A stretch of DNA of 64,000 bases from Flammulina velutipes (lineage: Eukaryota > Basidiomycota > Agaricomycetes > Agaricales > Physalacriaceae). This document shows, one piece after another, positions 21,167 through 32,690 of this stretch. The position numbers were made by a program, and so were the translations under genes. The notes below the pieces were generated by a model, which was given only the letters and a program-made list of their open reading frames with translations, searched no databases and was not told the DNA's origin. Within the stretch, counting starts at the first letter, position 1; every line of letters starts with the position of its first letter. The stretch spans positions 3,038,001-3,102,000 of the forward strand of contig CM022368.1 in NCBI GenBank assembly GCA_011800155.1. The letters run 5' to 3'.

Positions 21167-24100
21167 ATGGCTGACCTATTCTCCTTCCTCGACAATGTAC
21201 CGGAGGACAACGACGCGCACGATGTTGAAATGACGAGCGAGGTTTCCGAGCCCAGGAAACGCAAGGCGGACGATTCGACTCCTCCACAAACGAACGGAAC
21301 ACCCGAGCAAACACCCGTGAAGAAACCGCGGTTAGAGCCGCCTCCGAAACCAGTCGTGCTCGATGAGTTTGAAACTGAAGCAAAACGAGAGGTAGCGGCT
21401 ATTGCTGGACTTCAAGGAAACGTAGAGGCAGGCGCGCGATTAGAGTTAAGGCATCAGGTGTGGACGATCCTGGGTTGTGCATGATCCATGTGCTAATCAT
21501 CCATTCCAAGGTTCGCCACCAGGTAGCCGTACCACAGGGATACAACTATACACCCATAACTCAACATGTACCACCAGCCAAGCCCGACCGTGAATACACC
21601 TTCGAACTCGATCCTTTCCAAAAAGTGTCCGTGTATGCCATTCAACGAAACGAAAGTGTCTTGGTCTCCGCGCACACCAGTGCGGGTAAAACTGTCGTAG
21701 CGGAGTATGCTATAGCGCAATGCTTGAACAGAAAACAACGTGTAATCTACACCAGTCCCATCAAGGTGTGTTCTTCTACGCGATGTATGACTAGCGCCTT
21801 ATTCTTTGTAGGCTCTCAGTAATCAGAAATACCGCGACATGCTTGCGATATTTGGCGACGTCGGGCTTATGACCGGAGATGTCACCATAAATCCGACTGC
21901 GACATGTCTTGTAATGACCACCGAAGTAAAACATTCCATCGTTCTAGCATTGTGGCGCCCTAACAATTTTTCAGATTCTTCGATCCATGCTTTACCGTGG
22001 TTCTGAGGTTATGCGCGAAGTAGCATGGGTCATATTCGATGAAATCCACTACATGCGCGACAAGGAACGAGGCGTGGTCTGGGAGGAAACAATCATTCTT
22101 CTACCGCATACTGTTCGCTACGTCTTCCTGTCCGCGACAATACCCAACGCAATGCAATTCGCTGAATGGATTTGCAAATCTCATGACCAACCATGCCACG
22201 TCGTCTATACGGACTTCCGTCCCACACCACTTCAGCACTACCTCTTCCCCTCTGGCGGAGAAGGCATATACTTGGTCGTCAATGAGAAGGGCGAGTTCAA
22301 GGAAGACAACTTCAGCAAGGCCATGGGTCAGCTGCAGGCCCAGGCTGGTGAGGATCCTGCCGACTCACATAGTGGCAAGGGGAAGAAGGGGAAGACGAAG
22401 AAGGGAGGAGAGAAGAAAGGCCCGTCGGACATCGCGCGGATTATCAAGAAGATCATGCAGGGCAACTTTCACCCGGTCATCGTTTTCTCGTTTAGCAAAC
22501 GCGACTGCGAAGGGCACGCTCTAGCTCTCGTGAAATACGAATTTAACAATCAGGACGAACAGGACCAGGTCACTCAGATCTTCACCAGTGCCATCGACAG
22601 TTTATCGGACGAAGACAAACAACTACCTCAGATTTCGAACCTCCTCCCCCTCTTAAGACGCGGTATCGGCATCCATCACAGTGGTCTACTACCCATTCTC
22701 AAAGAGGTCATCGAGATCATCTTCCAGGAAGGGCTGATCAAAGTCCTTTTTGCCACAGAAACATTCTCAATTGGTCTGAACATGCCAGCCAAGACTGTCG
22801 TTTTCACTGGCACGCGGAAATTCGATGGTCGCGAACAGAGAAATCTGTCGTCGGGTGAGTACATCCAGATGTCTGGTCGGGCTGGTCGCCGTGGATTGGA
22901 CGACAGAGGTGTCGTTATCCTGATGTGCGATGAGAAGCTAGAGCCAGTGTCTGCGAAGGAGATGATCAAAGGCGAGGCTGACCGACTGGATTCGGCCTTC
23001 CATGTCGGCTACAACATGGTTATGAACTTGATGAAGGTGGAGGGGATCAGTCCGGAGTATATGCTCGAACGGTGTTTCTTTCAATTCCAAAGCAGCGCAG
23101 GAATACCGAAATTGGAGGAAGGTGTGTCACCGTGTAATGCCCCGACCCTCGACCATTGTTAATTTCTCTATAGAGTTGAAAATGGAAGAAGAGAGCCAAC
23201 TATCTCTCGTCATCCCAGACGAAGTCCTTGTCGCGCAATACTACGATCTACGACACCAACTGGATCAGCTGATTGGAGACATGAGGGCCGTTGTCACTCA
23301 TCCGACTTACTCGCTTCCTTTCCTGAAGCCTGGTCGTCTAGTGCAAGTGAAATACAAGGACATTGATTTTGGATGGGGTGTGATCATCAATTACCAAAAA
23401 CGATTGCCTCCAAGGGTAAACCCTCTTCTATTCTCAATACAATCTTCCTACTTATACACTCCGATAGAATCGACCTATGCCTGTTGCCGAGGAACTACCT
23501 GCCCACGAGCAGTACATTGTTGACGTCCTTCTCAACTGTGCCCCGGGAGGCGCAGTTCCCAAAGACCGAGTGAACGTCTCTGCCACACCTGGAGGAATCC
23601 AACCGTGCCCCCCACATACAAAAGGCATCGCATTGGTCGTTCCCGTTCTCCTTGCCACCATCCACGGCATCAGCCATCTTCGCGTCAAACTTGCGAATGA
23701 TTTGAGACCAGATGCCGCCCGACAAACTGCATGGAAGAGTGTCGAAGAGGTTCATCGTAGATTTCCTGACGGCGTTCCTTTACTGGATCCAGTTGAAAAT
23801 ATGGGAATCAACGACGCGAGTTTCAAGGAACTAGTTCGGGTATGTGGATTGTCGAAATTGGATCTTTCTCAATGTTTCTCAGAAAATCGAGGCATTGGAA
23901 GAGAAACTCTTCAGCAGCCCCTTACACAAAGACCCTAGGCTTCCAGAACTCTACACGCTCTATTCAAATAGGCGCGACTCGCAGGAACGCATTCGGGCGT
24001 TAAAAAAGCGGATACAGTCGACACAGGATGTTCTACAACTCGAAGAACTCAAGTGTCGCAAACGGGTACTACGAAGGCTAGGATTCACGACAGCTGCAGA

Positions 24101-24740
24101 TATCGTCGACGTCAAGGGGAGAGTGGCTTGTGAGATCAGCACCGGCGATGAGCTGCTTCTTACGGAACTTATCTTTAACGGCGTTTTCAACACCCTGGAG
24201 CCTGAACAATGTGCGGCCTTGTTGAGCTGCTTCGTCTTTGATGAAAAGGTATGAACATTGCATTCCTCGAGTGAGAGTACTTTTTTGACTTTTTCGTACA
24301 GAGCGAACAACAACTCAAGATCAAGGAAGAGCTCGCCGCCCCACTTCGTGTTCTGCAGGAGTTTGCGAGACGAATAGCAAAAGTCTCAAAAGAGTCAAAG
24401 TTGGCGATCGATGAAGATACGTATGTGAAGTCCTTCAAGGTGGAACTTATGGATGCTGTGATACACTGGTGTCGAGGCGCGTCGTTCGCGGAGATTTGCA
24501 AGGTTTGTCTTCTTGCCCTGTATGACAAGCACAGCAACTAACGGTCATTTCTTGCAGCTTACAGACACTTTCGAGGGGAGCGTCATTCGAGTGTTCCGCC
24601 GGCTTGGTGAACTACTTCGACAGATGGCACAGGGCGCAAAAGTCATTGGCAACGCTGAATTGCAGAAGAAGTTTGAAAAGGCCTCTGAGATGCTAGAGCG
24701 CCCCAATACTGTTATCTTCTGTTCATCGTTGTATCTATAG
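21167..24740 (+). CDS. MTR4: ATP-dependent RNA helicase MTR4 (exosome cofactor)
   Basis: Ski2-like DExH RNA helicase that feeds nuclear RNAs to the exosome as part of the TRAMP complex. About nine exons and roughly 1,050 residues, near the usual length. The N-terminus ([20 protein letters not shown]) and an NLS-like PRKRKADD precede the core. Motifs in order: Q-region [20 protein letters not shown], Walker A AHTSAGKT, motif Ib [12 protein letters not shown] box [11 protein letters not shown], motif [23 protein letters not shown], motif [21 protein letters not shown], motif [19 protein letters not shown]. The arch/KOW region and the C-terminal helical bundle ([20 protein letters not shown]) follow. 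A Lys/Gly-rich insert ([19 protein letters not shown]) lies between RecA domains. The last residues are IFCSSLYL; the family typically ends with a similar ASLYL. Stop at 24740. Confidence 0.95.
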
Positions 24741-24975
24741 TATGAAAGCTGAAGGCTCAATCTTGTTCGGCCTGACTTGAAATAAGTAATTGAGCTCACA
24801 TAAAGCATAAATAACCAAACGGACCAAGATCTGATGCACAATTGTGTCATCCTCATTCGATGCACTCTGTATTGCATAAGGGCTGAGGAAAGTCATGGCT
24901 TCGACAGTACCAAAATAATAGACTAGGTGCCGCGTTGAATTCCATCCTGTTTTTCAAGATGGCTGATACTAGTTG

Positions 24976-26637
24976 ATGATACATTGCCACAGCTTGGAAA
25001 GCGAAGATGAGACCCTAGTCGTAACTATCCATGATGGTGGTGAGCTCAAACTACAGCGCAGTATCCCCTTGTGGCACGATATGATTGGTAAGTGATCGGA
25101 CTCTATAGTGTTCTCTTCCGTTACGCCACCATGGCCTATGTCGAGTTACCTCCTCAGGAGTTGTGGTTGACATATGTACTTCTTCTGGACTCTATGAATT
25201 GGCTCCATCTCACGTATCATCGAAGATCAAGAATGTTCATGTCGTATCAGCCAGACTGGAACAATCTGTCTTTAGACATGCGCTGGCCGTTGTTCTGGGA
25301 CAGTATCCCATTATTCGTGGACGCTTACAACCGGGAGACTCGAACTGGAGGGTGGAATTGACCGAAAACCAGCCAATCATCGTCAACGTCGAGGAACTTA
25401 TCACCTCAGATTTCACAAGCTCGGCCGTTTCACAGGACGATCTCTCTGCATTTTTGCCGCACACAGGCCCAGCCGATCCGCTACGGAATCCTCTTTGTCC
25501 GCTTTTACAATTCAAACTTACCATGACGGAGACGACAACGCTCATCGGAGTATGCTGGCATCACGTTCTCGGTGAGTTATTAGGACCGTTCTTTTCACAT
25601 TCGCTTGCTCACGATTGAGTATAGGGGATGCAACTAGCCTTCTTCATTTCATGTGTTCTTTATCCCAAGTCTATCAAGGCCAGCACGTCACATATACGCC
25701 ATCGTTCGACAAACACGCATTCCCACCGCCTGACATCCACATGATCGAAACCTTTGCACCGAAGATGCCTCATCTCACAAATTCTTGTTCCCCTTCGGAG
25801 CTCTGGAAGAGATACGCCCAACGTTGCCCGTCTTTGAAATCGTTCGACTGGACGATCTCCAGGCGACAGGCCGAACGCATAAGACAGAGGGCTCGTTCAT
25901 TCTCTTCACTACCTCTTTCCATTCAGGACTGTCTTACTTCTTGGGTTCTGAGCATCCTTTTACACTGTGGAGAAAGGATAACAAAAGTTACCAACGCGGC
26001 AAGTGTGAGTGCCCCCACTGTTTAGCACGTGGTTTCCTGAAATGTCAATCACTGTCAGTATAGACATGCTGGTACGGCTTTTACACAAGCGAATACCTGC
26101 GGAAACCTAATATATGTCGTATGTGGCTCATAGTATCAGAATTATTGACCTTCTGAGTTGCCGTTCCCATAGGTTCCCACCGCCGAAATCTATCCTGAGG
26201 ACAGTTATATTGCGATAGCTGAGAAGATTCGCACATCACTCATTGAAGCGCGGAAAGAATCCTTTATCGAGAACTACGTGTCGGTATCCGGCCAATACAT
26301 GTTGAAAGCTGCCAATGCAGGGGAGCAGTTCTTTTGGGGGGCAGAGGACGGCGTCTTGTCCGTCAATTCTAACCTAACGTAGGTTTTGCGTGCGTCCTTT
26401 GTGATCTTTCTTGACTCCACAAGCAGACTCGACTGGCAGGCCGTGAATTTTGGACACCAAAGTCAGGCGAGATTTTTCACGACAGCAGCTACATCCAAAT
26501 ACTATCTGCGCGTCTTCAAAGCGAACGTACTATTGGACGACAACGAGACCATCTATTTGTCCTTAGGACTTCCTGAAGAGATTCTGATGGCGTTCAGCGA
26601 GCGACTACAGTCTGATCTTAATCTTGATAATTTCTAG
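24976..26637 (+). CDS. HxxxD acyltransferase (fungal transferase family, BAHD-like)
   Basis: Spliced gene starting MIHCHSLESEDETLVVTIHD (ATG at 24976; the ATG at 24959 meets a stop after five codons). An intron with donor GTAAGT (25087) and acceptor CTCAG joins WHDMI to GVVVDICTSSGLYELAPSHV. The catalytic motif is HHVLGD in GVCWHHVLGDATSLLHFM, matching HxxxD of CoA-dependent acyltransferases (PF02458-type). The second conserved block near the C-terminus reads RLDWQAVNFGHQSQARFF; plant BAHD enzymes have DFGWG here, so the site is diverged. Stop at 26637, about 460 residues. The family transfers acyl groups in specialised metabolism; the substrate is unknown. It is followed tail-to-tail by four reductase-like genes, and pieces of its 3' end recur between them. 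The exon near 26050-26110 is uncertain. Confidence 0.7.
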
Positions 26638-26738
26638 GTTCTTTGTTCCATGTCTCAGCATCTTACGGACGTTGGCTTCTTTACGCCCAGGTATGCTAGC
26701 ATGTTGAGATTGAATATTGTAAACCGCATTGCCTGTTT

Positions 26739-28093
26739 CTAATTCTTCTCTTGCAGGCTCCGAACAGCCGCTTTCAACAACTGCTCAGCACCCTGGACGG
26801 GCTTCCATCCAAGTGACCGGCTCCTTGTCGATGTAGCTACAGCGTTCGATCCAATGAGTTCGGGGAGGAGCTACCACGTCGCTGTCAGTAACACCGAGCG
26901 AGAGGAAAGTGGGAGAACATACGGCAAAAGGGAACACCTTGTCCATCTCCTCTTGAGTGTAAGGCCTATGTTCCGGGTTTTCTTGGCCAGACAGGAATCG
27001 AGCTGCGGCGAGTGCCATCTGTTTGAGCTGAATAGTCCCATTCGTTGCGAAGTAGTATCCCTCTGCGCCGTGCGCGACGCTCTCCCGCTCTGGCGAGAGA
27101 AGTTTCTTGATGAGGATCACGAAGAGATCGATACCTTTGGGGTTGTCATCAGTGACTGGGCATTTCCTTGCAGGCGAGTGACTAACATTCATGCGCTTCC
27201 ACGACGGGCCACTCATTCAAACCGTCTCCGACAGTCAGCGCTATCTTACCGCCCAATGTCTTGATGGGCTGGACAGTGAAATTGATGATGAATTCTTGAG
27301 CAGCGATTATGCCTGCGTCGCTTAGAATTCCCGTAGGCAGTCCAAAGACTGCGCCAGGAAAGAGTAAGTAAGAGAAGATATGTCCTAGAAACCGTTAATG
27401 ACTCAAGACAGAAAACGCAGCGCACAATAATGAATGAATTACCTTGATCGTCGGCCTTCTGGAACATGAGGTCGACCGGGTGGTGAGGAGCTGTCTCGGG
27501 CAACGCAGCTATCTTCTCGATGTCGGTGTCGTCGTAAGCCCTATAGTTGGATTCTTGGGGAGATCTTCCCTTAGCAAAATCGACGATGATTGCAAGTCCC
27601 GACTACCATCATCGTTGGCATCGTATGTACTACTACTATCAATGAACGCGAAGATGTGACGTACCACATGAAGGACACGGGCCCTCTTAGGGGATTTCTT
27701 CAAGCCTTCGATAATATTTGTGGCTCCTTGGACGTCGTCGCAGTCGTACTGTTAGGTAAGTTAGACTTGGTATAGTGCCATACGACATGGGAGAAGACGA
27801 ACAGCATTTACGACCAGGTCCGCATCAAATAAGAGGTCCTCCACAATCTTGGCGTCGGTTGTAGGGGACCCTTCCACGATGTTGATTCCAAGGTTCAATG
27901 CGCGCAATTTCTGAGCCTTTGCCGCGCTTCGTACAAGCACTGAGATGGAGAGGTTGGGCAAGTTGAGGAGTCGGGTAAGTGTCAACCCTCCGACATATCC
28001 TAATAATGCTTAGATCAATAACTAGTCATTGTGATCTTGAGAACACGGTATACCTGTGGCGCCAAAAATCACAACTTTGGTGGGGGATGACAT
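26739..28093 (-). CDS. NmrA-like NAD(P)-binding protein, tandem copy 1
   Basis: First of four head-to-tail paralogues on the minus strand. Start at 28093: MSSPTKVVIFGATG, an intron exactly at the glycine loop, then YVGGLTLTRLLNLPNLSISV, so the dinucleotide-binding GxxGxxG is GATGYVGG. The next exons read LRALNLGINIVEGSPTTDAK, YDCDDVQGATNIIEGLKKSP, PVDLMFQKADDQG and EGYYFATNGTIQLKQMALAA. The last exon restores ATSTRSRSLGWKPVQGAEQ and ends SLQEKN at 26739. About 310 residues in roughly seven exons. This is the extended short-chain dehydrogenase/NmrA-like fold; the catalytic YxxxK is not obvious, so it may be a reductase or a redox-sensing regulator. The stop lies about 100 bp from the acyltransferase stop, so the two are convergent. 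Confidence 0.75.
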
Positions 28094-28354
28094 GACTCGA
28101 AGACTGTAGCTGGAAGGTAACTGAATGATCTAAAAAAACCTACTTCAAATCGACTCTCCTTTATACTGTACTGACTTGCTGAATAATATCTGGATTTATT
28201 TGCTGACTGGTGCGTATTGTTAATCTTACAGTATTATTGCCATCGTTTGACTCATGATATGCTATTTGTGGTGCAGTAAGAAGGGACAACTTTTTTTTGA
28301 CTTCATGTTTGGTGCCAGTGAGGCCATGAACATGACAACTTCGGAGGTGCGAAT

Positions 28355-28390
28355 TGTGGCGCAGTGTAACTGTGGCAGTGCTAATCGGAG
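28355..28390 (-). promoter_or_regulatory. Conserved upstream block of NmrA-like copy 1
   Basis: Contains TGTGGCGCA, then GTGGCAGTGCTAATCGG, about 260 bp upstream of the copy 1 start. A matching block precedes each of the other three copies at a similar distance. It could be a shared promoter element or simply sequence copied with the gene. Confidence 0.4.
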
Positions 28391-28550
28391 GCCGTGCCCG
28401 CCCGAACTCAATTCTGGACTTCCACCATCATGATCATCATCGCTCCAGCCCACACTTCAGCACAACTTCAGGCAAGACCGCAACCACGTCCAAATATATC
28501 TATGGATGTCTTCCGAACAAAGATAGCATGGGAGGACGACCGTCATTAGT

Positions 28551-28895
28551 ACATGTTGAAAGCCGAACAGTTCTTCTGGGGGACAATGTCTTACGTGGAT
28601 TCCTGGTCATCTCACTGTCTCTACATGCAGACTCCACTGGCAGGCGTAAACTTTGGACACCAAGGTCATGGGAAATTCTTCACGACTTTAACTCCGTCCA
28701 ACTGCTACGACTAGAATATCTGCATGGGGCTTCCTCAAGAGCTTATGATGGTGTTCAGCAGGCAACTATAGTCTGATCTTGATGATTCTTCAGGTTCTCT
28801 AGTTCTCTATTCCACGTCTGAGCATCGTACGGATGGCGGCAATGGTGTTTGGCTTCTTTCAAGTTACGCCCAGGTATGATGGCAGCTTGAGATTG
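28551..28895 (+). pseudogene. Decayed 3' fragment of the HxxxD acyltransferase
   Basis: Matches 26300-26710 of the intact acyltransferase, including sequence past its stop. Shared stretches include ATGTTGAAAGC, GAGCAGTTCTT/GAACAGTTCTT, TTTGGACACCAA, GAAGAG/CAAGAG near the end, TAGTCTGATCTT and TTACGCCCAGGTATG. Insertions, deletions and substitutions break the frame. It lies between NmrA-like copies 1 and 2, in the same position relative to copy 2 as the intact acyltransferase has to copy 1. This shows that the duplicated unit included the end of the acyltransferase gene. Confidence 0.75.
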
Positions 28896-28901
28896 GAGAC
28901 T

Positions 28902-30232
28902 TTAATTCTTCTCCTGCAAACTCCGAACAGCCGCTTCCAAAAACTGCTCAGCACCCTGGACGGGCTTCCATCCAAGTGACCGACTCCTTGTCGATGTAGC
29001 TATGGTGTTAGACCCGATGATATCTGGGAGAAGCTACCACATCGCTGTCAGTATTGCTGAGCGACGGGAAAGTGGGAGAACATACGGCAAACGGGAACAC
29101 CTTGTCCATCTCCTCTTGGGTGTAAGGCCTGTGCTTTGGGTTTTCTTGGCCAGATAGGAATCGTGCTGCGGAGAGTGCGATCTGTTTATGTTGAATAGTC
29201 CCATTCTCTGCAAAATAGTATCCCTCTGCGCCGCGCGCGACGCTCTCCCTCTCTGACGAAAGAAGCTTCTTGATGAGGAGCATGATGAGGTCGATACCTT
29301 GGGGCTTGTCATCAGTGAATGGAGATTTCCTGGCGGGTGAGCGACCGACATTCGTGTACTTCCACGAGGGTCCACTCATTCAAACCGTCTCCTATAGTCA
29401 GCGCTATTTCACCCCCCAATGTCTTTATGGGCTGGACAATGAACTTTATGATGAGTTCTTGAGCAGCGACTATGCCTGCGTCGCTTAGGATGCCCGTAGG
29501 CTGCCCAAAGATTGCACCAGGAAAGAGTAGGTAAGAGAAGATATGTCCTAGCGTTAATGACGAGAGTTAGAAACCCCACAGAACGATAATGAATGTATTA
29601 CCCTGCTCGTCGGCCTGCAAGAACTTGAGGTCGACCGGGCGGTGAGGAGCTGTCTCGGGTAATGCAGCTATCTGTCCGAGGTTGGTATCATCGTAGCTCA
29701 CGTAGTCGGTCTGTTGGGGGGACTTCCCCTTCGCAAAATCGACGAGGACTCCAAGACCCGACTGACCATGATCGTCAGCATTTCGTGCCGGCGAGTGGGA
29801 TGAGCGACGTACTACATGAAGGACACGGGCCCTCTTGGGAGATTTCTTCAAAGCTTCGAGGATGTTTGTGGCTCCTGCGACATCATCGCAATCGTACTGT
29901 TAGGTAAGTTAGACTTGGTGCAGTATGATACGGCATGGGAGAAGACGAACAGCATCTATGACCAGGTCCGCATCGAATAAGAGGTCCTCCACAATCTTGG
30001 CGTCGGTTGTAGGGGACCCTTCCACGATGTTGATTCCAAGGTTCAATGCGCGCAATTTCTGAGCCTTTGCCGCGCTTCGTACAAGCACTGAGATGGAGAG
30101 GTTGGGAAAGTTGAGGAGTCGGGTGAGGGTCAACCCTCCGACGTATCCTAATGCCTAAGTTAATCGCCAGTTTCAGCGACTTTGGGCATGGTTACCTGTG
30201 GCGCCAAAAATCACAATGTTGGTGGTGGACAT
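28902..30232 (-). CDS. NmrA-like NAD(P)-binding protein, tandem copy 2
   Basis: Start at 30232 (MSTTNIVIFGATG, intron, then YVGGLTLTRLLNFPNLSISV). The second exon is nearly identical to copy 1 at DNA level, pointing to recent duplication or gene conversion. Later exons read GATNILEALKKSPKRARVLH, PVDLKFLQADEQG, EGYYFAENGTIQHKQIALSA, KVFPFA and ATSTRSRSLGWKPVQGAEQ, ending SLQEKN at the stop 28902. The DNA shows intact splice sites and no internal frameshift that I can see, so this copy looks functional. About 310 residues. The predicted role is the same as for copy 1: an NAD(P)-binding Rossmann protein of unknown substrate. Confidence 0.75.
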
Positions 30233-30449
30233 GATCCAAAGGTGAAAAGTAACTCGATGATATAGAGATATCTACTCCAAACCGAATTTCTTTTATATTG
30301 ACTTACTCCGGATTTGATTGAAAAATGCTTGGTCACTCCAAATAGATCTATTTCTGGGATCTACAGTATTTGTCATATATGTCTGGAATATGTTGTCCTT
30401 ACTCGCGTGGTCAATAGCGTATTGTGAGTAGACCGATGGAGATGGCAAC

Positions 30450-30483
30450 TGTGGCGCAATGCAATCGTGGCAGTGCTGATCGC
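30450..30483 (-). promoter_or_regulatory. Conserved upstream block of NmrA-like copy 2
   Basis: TGTGGCGCA followed by GTGGCAGTGCTGATCG, about 220 bp upstream of the copy 2 start. Same arrangement as at the other copies. Confidence 0.4.
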
Positions 30484-30619
30484 CCTACCGGAGCCTGCCG
30501 CCCGAACTTGGTACTCAACTCTGACCTTCACCGTCATCGGATATGCAGTCACTCTCAAGCACGACCATTGTCGAAACCATTTATCTGTCATCGGGACCTG
30601 CTCAAATGGATTGTCCGAG

Positions 30620-30690
30620 GGTTCAACGATTGTAGTCTGATTCTCTAGCCTCCGAGTCTTTATTTCACACTTGAACATCTTACGATGACT
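30620..30690 (+). pseudogene. Short acyltransferase 3' remnant between copies 2 and 3
   Basis: Contains TAGTCTGATTCTCTAG followed by a segment ending ACATCTTACGATGAC. This corresponds to the end and 3' flank of the acyltransferase around 26605-26670. It is shorter and more diverged than the 28551-28895 copy, and on its own would be weak. Its position in the repeated unit supports it. Confidence 0.45.
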
Positions 30691-30759
30691 GAAAAATCTC
30701 ATTCGACTTCAAGTTCACGTATGTTGACAGCATGGTACCAATAGTACGTGATTGTGTAT

Positions 30760-32107
30760 CTAATTCTTCTCCTTAAGGCTCTGAATGCACGCTTCCACAA
30801 AATGCTCTGCACCACGGACAGGCTTCCACCCAAGTGATCGACTCCTGGTCGATCTGGCGACGGCATTCGACGAGAATATATCCGGAATGGCCTACCATAT
30901 CACACTCAGTACTACAAGCGACACGAAAACAGGGGAACATACAGCATAAGGGAAGAACTTGTCTGTCTCCTCTTGAGTGTAAGGCCTGTGTTCCGGGTTT
31001 TCTTGTCCAGACAGGGAACGGGCTACGGCGAGTGCGGCTTGCTTGAGCTGAATGGTTCCGTTTTCTACGAAATACCATCCTTCTGCTCCGTGAGCGAGGC
31101 TCTCCCATTCTGGCGAGAGAAGCTTCTTGATGAGGAGGATGATGAGGTCGACACCTTGAGGGTTATCAGTTGTGAATAGACATTGCCTGACATGTGAGTG
31201 ACGAACATTCGTGTATCTCGACGTGGGCCCACTCATTCAAACCCTCTCCAATAGTCAGCGCCACTTTCCCGCCCATTGCCTTGATAGGCTCGACGATGAA
31301 CCTGATGATGTAGTCTTGAGCAACGATAATACCTGCATCACTGAGAACGCCCGTCGGTGCTCCGTATATTACGCCGGGATGGATCAGATATGAGAAGATG
31401 TGTCCTGAAGAATCATTGTGGTGAGAGATAAATCAACATACGATGACTGTGTTGCTACTTACCTTTCTCGTCAGCCTCTGGAAACTTGACGTCAACAAGA
31501 CGATGGGGAGCTGCGTCGGGCAGCGTAGCTATTTGTTCGAGGTTGGTGTCGTCGTAGGGCTTATAGTTGGCTTGCTGGGGAGACTTTCCCCTGGAATAAT
31601 CAGAGATAAGTCCGAGGCCAGACTAACGTCTCCATTAGCTTCGCTGTGTGTACTGGAGCGCCGATCAACCAACTTACCACATGAACGACGCGGGCCCTCT
31701 TGGGGGATTTCTTCAAAGCTTCGAGGATGTTATCAGCTCCTGCGACATCATCGCAGTCGTACTGTTAGGTTTCAGTTGGGCTTGGGCAGTATGATACGAC
31801 AAGGGAGAAGACGAACAGCATCCACCAACAAATCCGCATCGAACAAGAGTTCCTCCACAATCTTGGCGTCGGTTGTAGGGGAGCCCTCTACAACGTTGAG
31901 GCCCAGATTCAGCGCGCGCAGTTTTTGGGCCTTGACCGCGCTTCGTACGAGCACGGAGATGGAGAGATTGGGCAAGTCGAGGAGTCGGGTGAGGGTCATA
32001 CCCCCGATGTATCCTGAGGACGAACACAATCAATTGCAGGCATCGATGGTCTCAGGAAAGGTACTACCTGTGCCACCAAAGACTACGACCTTGGTAATAG
32101 ACGACAT
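30760..32107 (-). CDS. NmrA-like NAD(P)-binding protein, tandem copy 3
   Basis: Start at 32107 (MSSITKVVVFGGTG, intron, then YIGGMTLTRLLDLPNLSISV), so the nucleotide-binding loop reads GGTGYIGG. Further exons contain LRALNLGLNVVEGSPTTDAK, GADNILEALKKSPKRARVVH, EGWYFVENGTIQLKQAALAV and DKFFPYA. The last exon reads ARSTRSRSLGWKPVRGAEHF and ends SLKEKN at 30760. More diverged than copies 1 and 2, especially at the C-terminus (EACIQSLKEKN), but all splice sites and the frame appear intact. About 310 residues. Confidence 0.75.
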
Positions 32108-32303
32108 GATTCAAAGACGATAGCTGGAAAGTAACTGGGTATACTGGTTCCAAAATCTCCTTTCTTTTATACTTCTTACTTTCTCACAGCTGAGTAATTC
32201 CCGGAATCGAAGGCCTCGCTCCAAGCTCGCTCTTGAATTTCTTACGTGGTTGCACCTACTCACTGTATTAGAACTTCGTAATTTCGGGCCCCGAAGGACC
32301 AAG

Positions 32304-32336
32304 TGTGGCGTAGTACGGCGGTGGCGGTGCTGATCG
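32304..32336 (-). promoter_or_regulatory. Conserved upstream block of NmrA-like copy 3
   Basis: TGTGGCGTA (one mismatch to the shared 9-mer) followed by GTGGCGGTGCTGATCG, about 200 bp upstream of the copy 3 start. Confidence 0.4.
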
Positions 32337-32690
32337 CTTCTTGAACTCTTTCAGTTGAATAGGCAGGCTTCCTCGAAAACCATACTATAGCTGAAGCCAT
32401 AAGATGACTTACAGGCGCCATATCGCATCAGACGACGCGGGAGATCCACTCTCGCTGCATCACCACAGATATCTTCATTCAACCACGCCACCACAAAACT
32501 CACACGCGACTCGACGCGAGCTGGACATAACTGTGAGTCTACGCCAGCTTTCACCGAACGAATATCGTCTGATTCCCATAGTCCTATAGCCTAACTAACG
32601 TTTCAATTAAGTTTCACGCCTCAAGCTCATTTTTCTTTACACCTATGTATGTCTGTTAATTCTAGTGTGGGACTTACTACTTATTTGTGT

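Noticed and set aside
22378..22440. Lys/Gly-rich low-complexity insert in MTR4 as a possible intron or artefact
   Set aside because: It stays in frame, lacks good splice sites, and charged inserts between the RecA domains are tolerated in this family.
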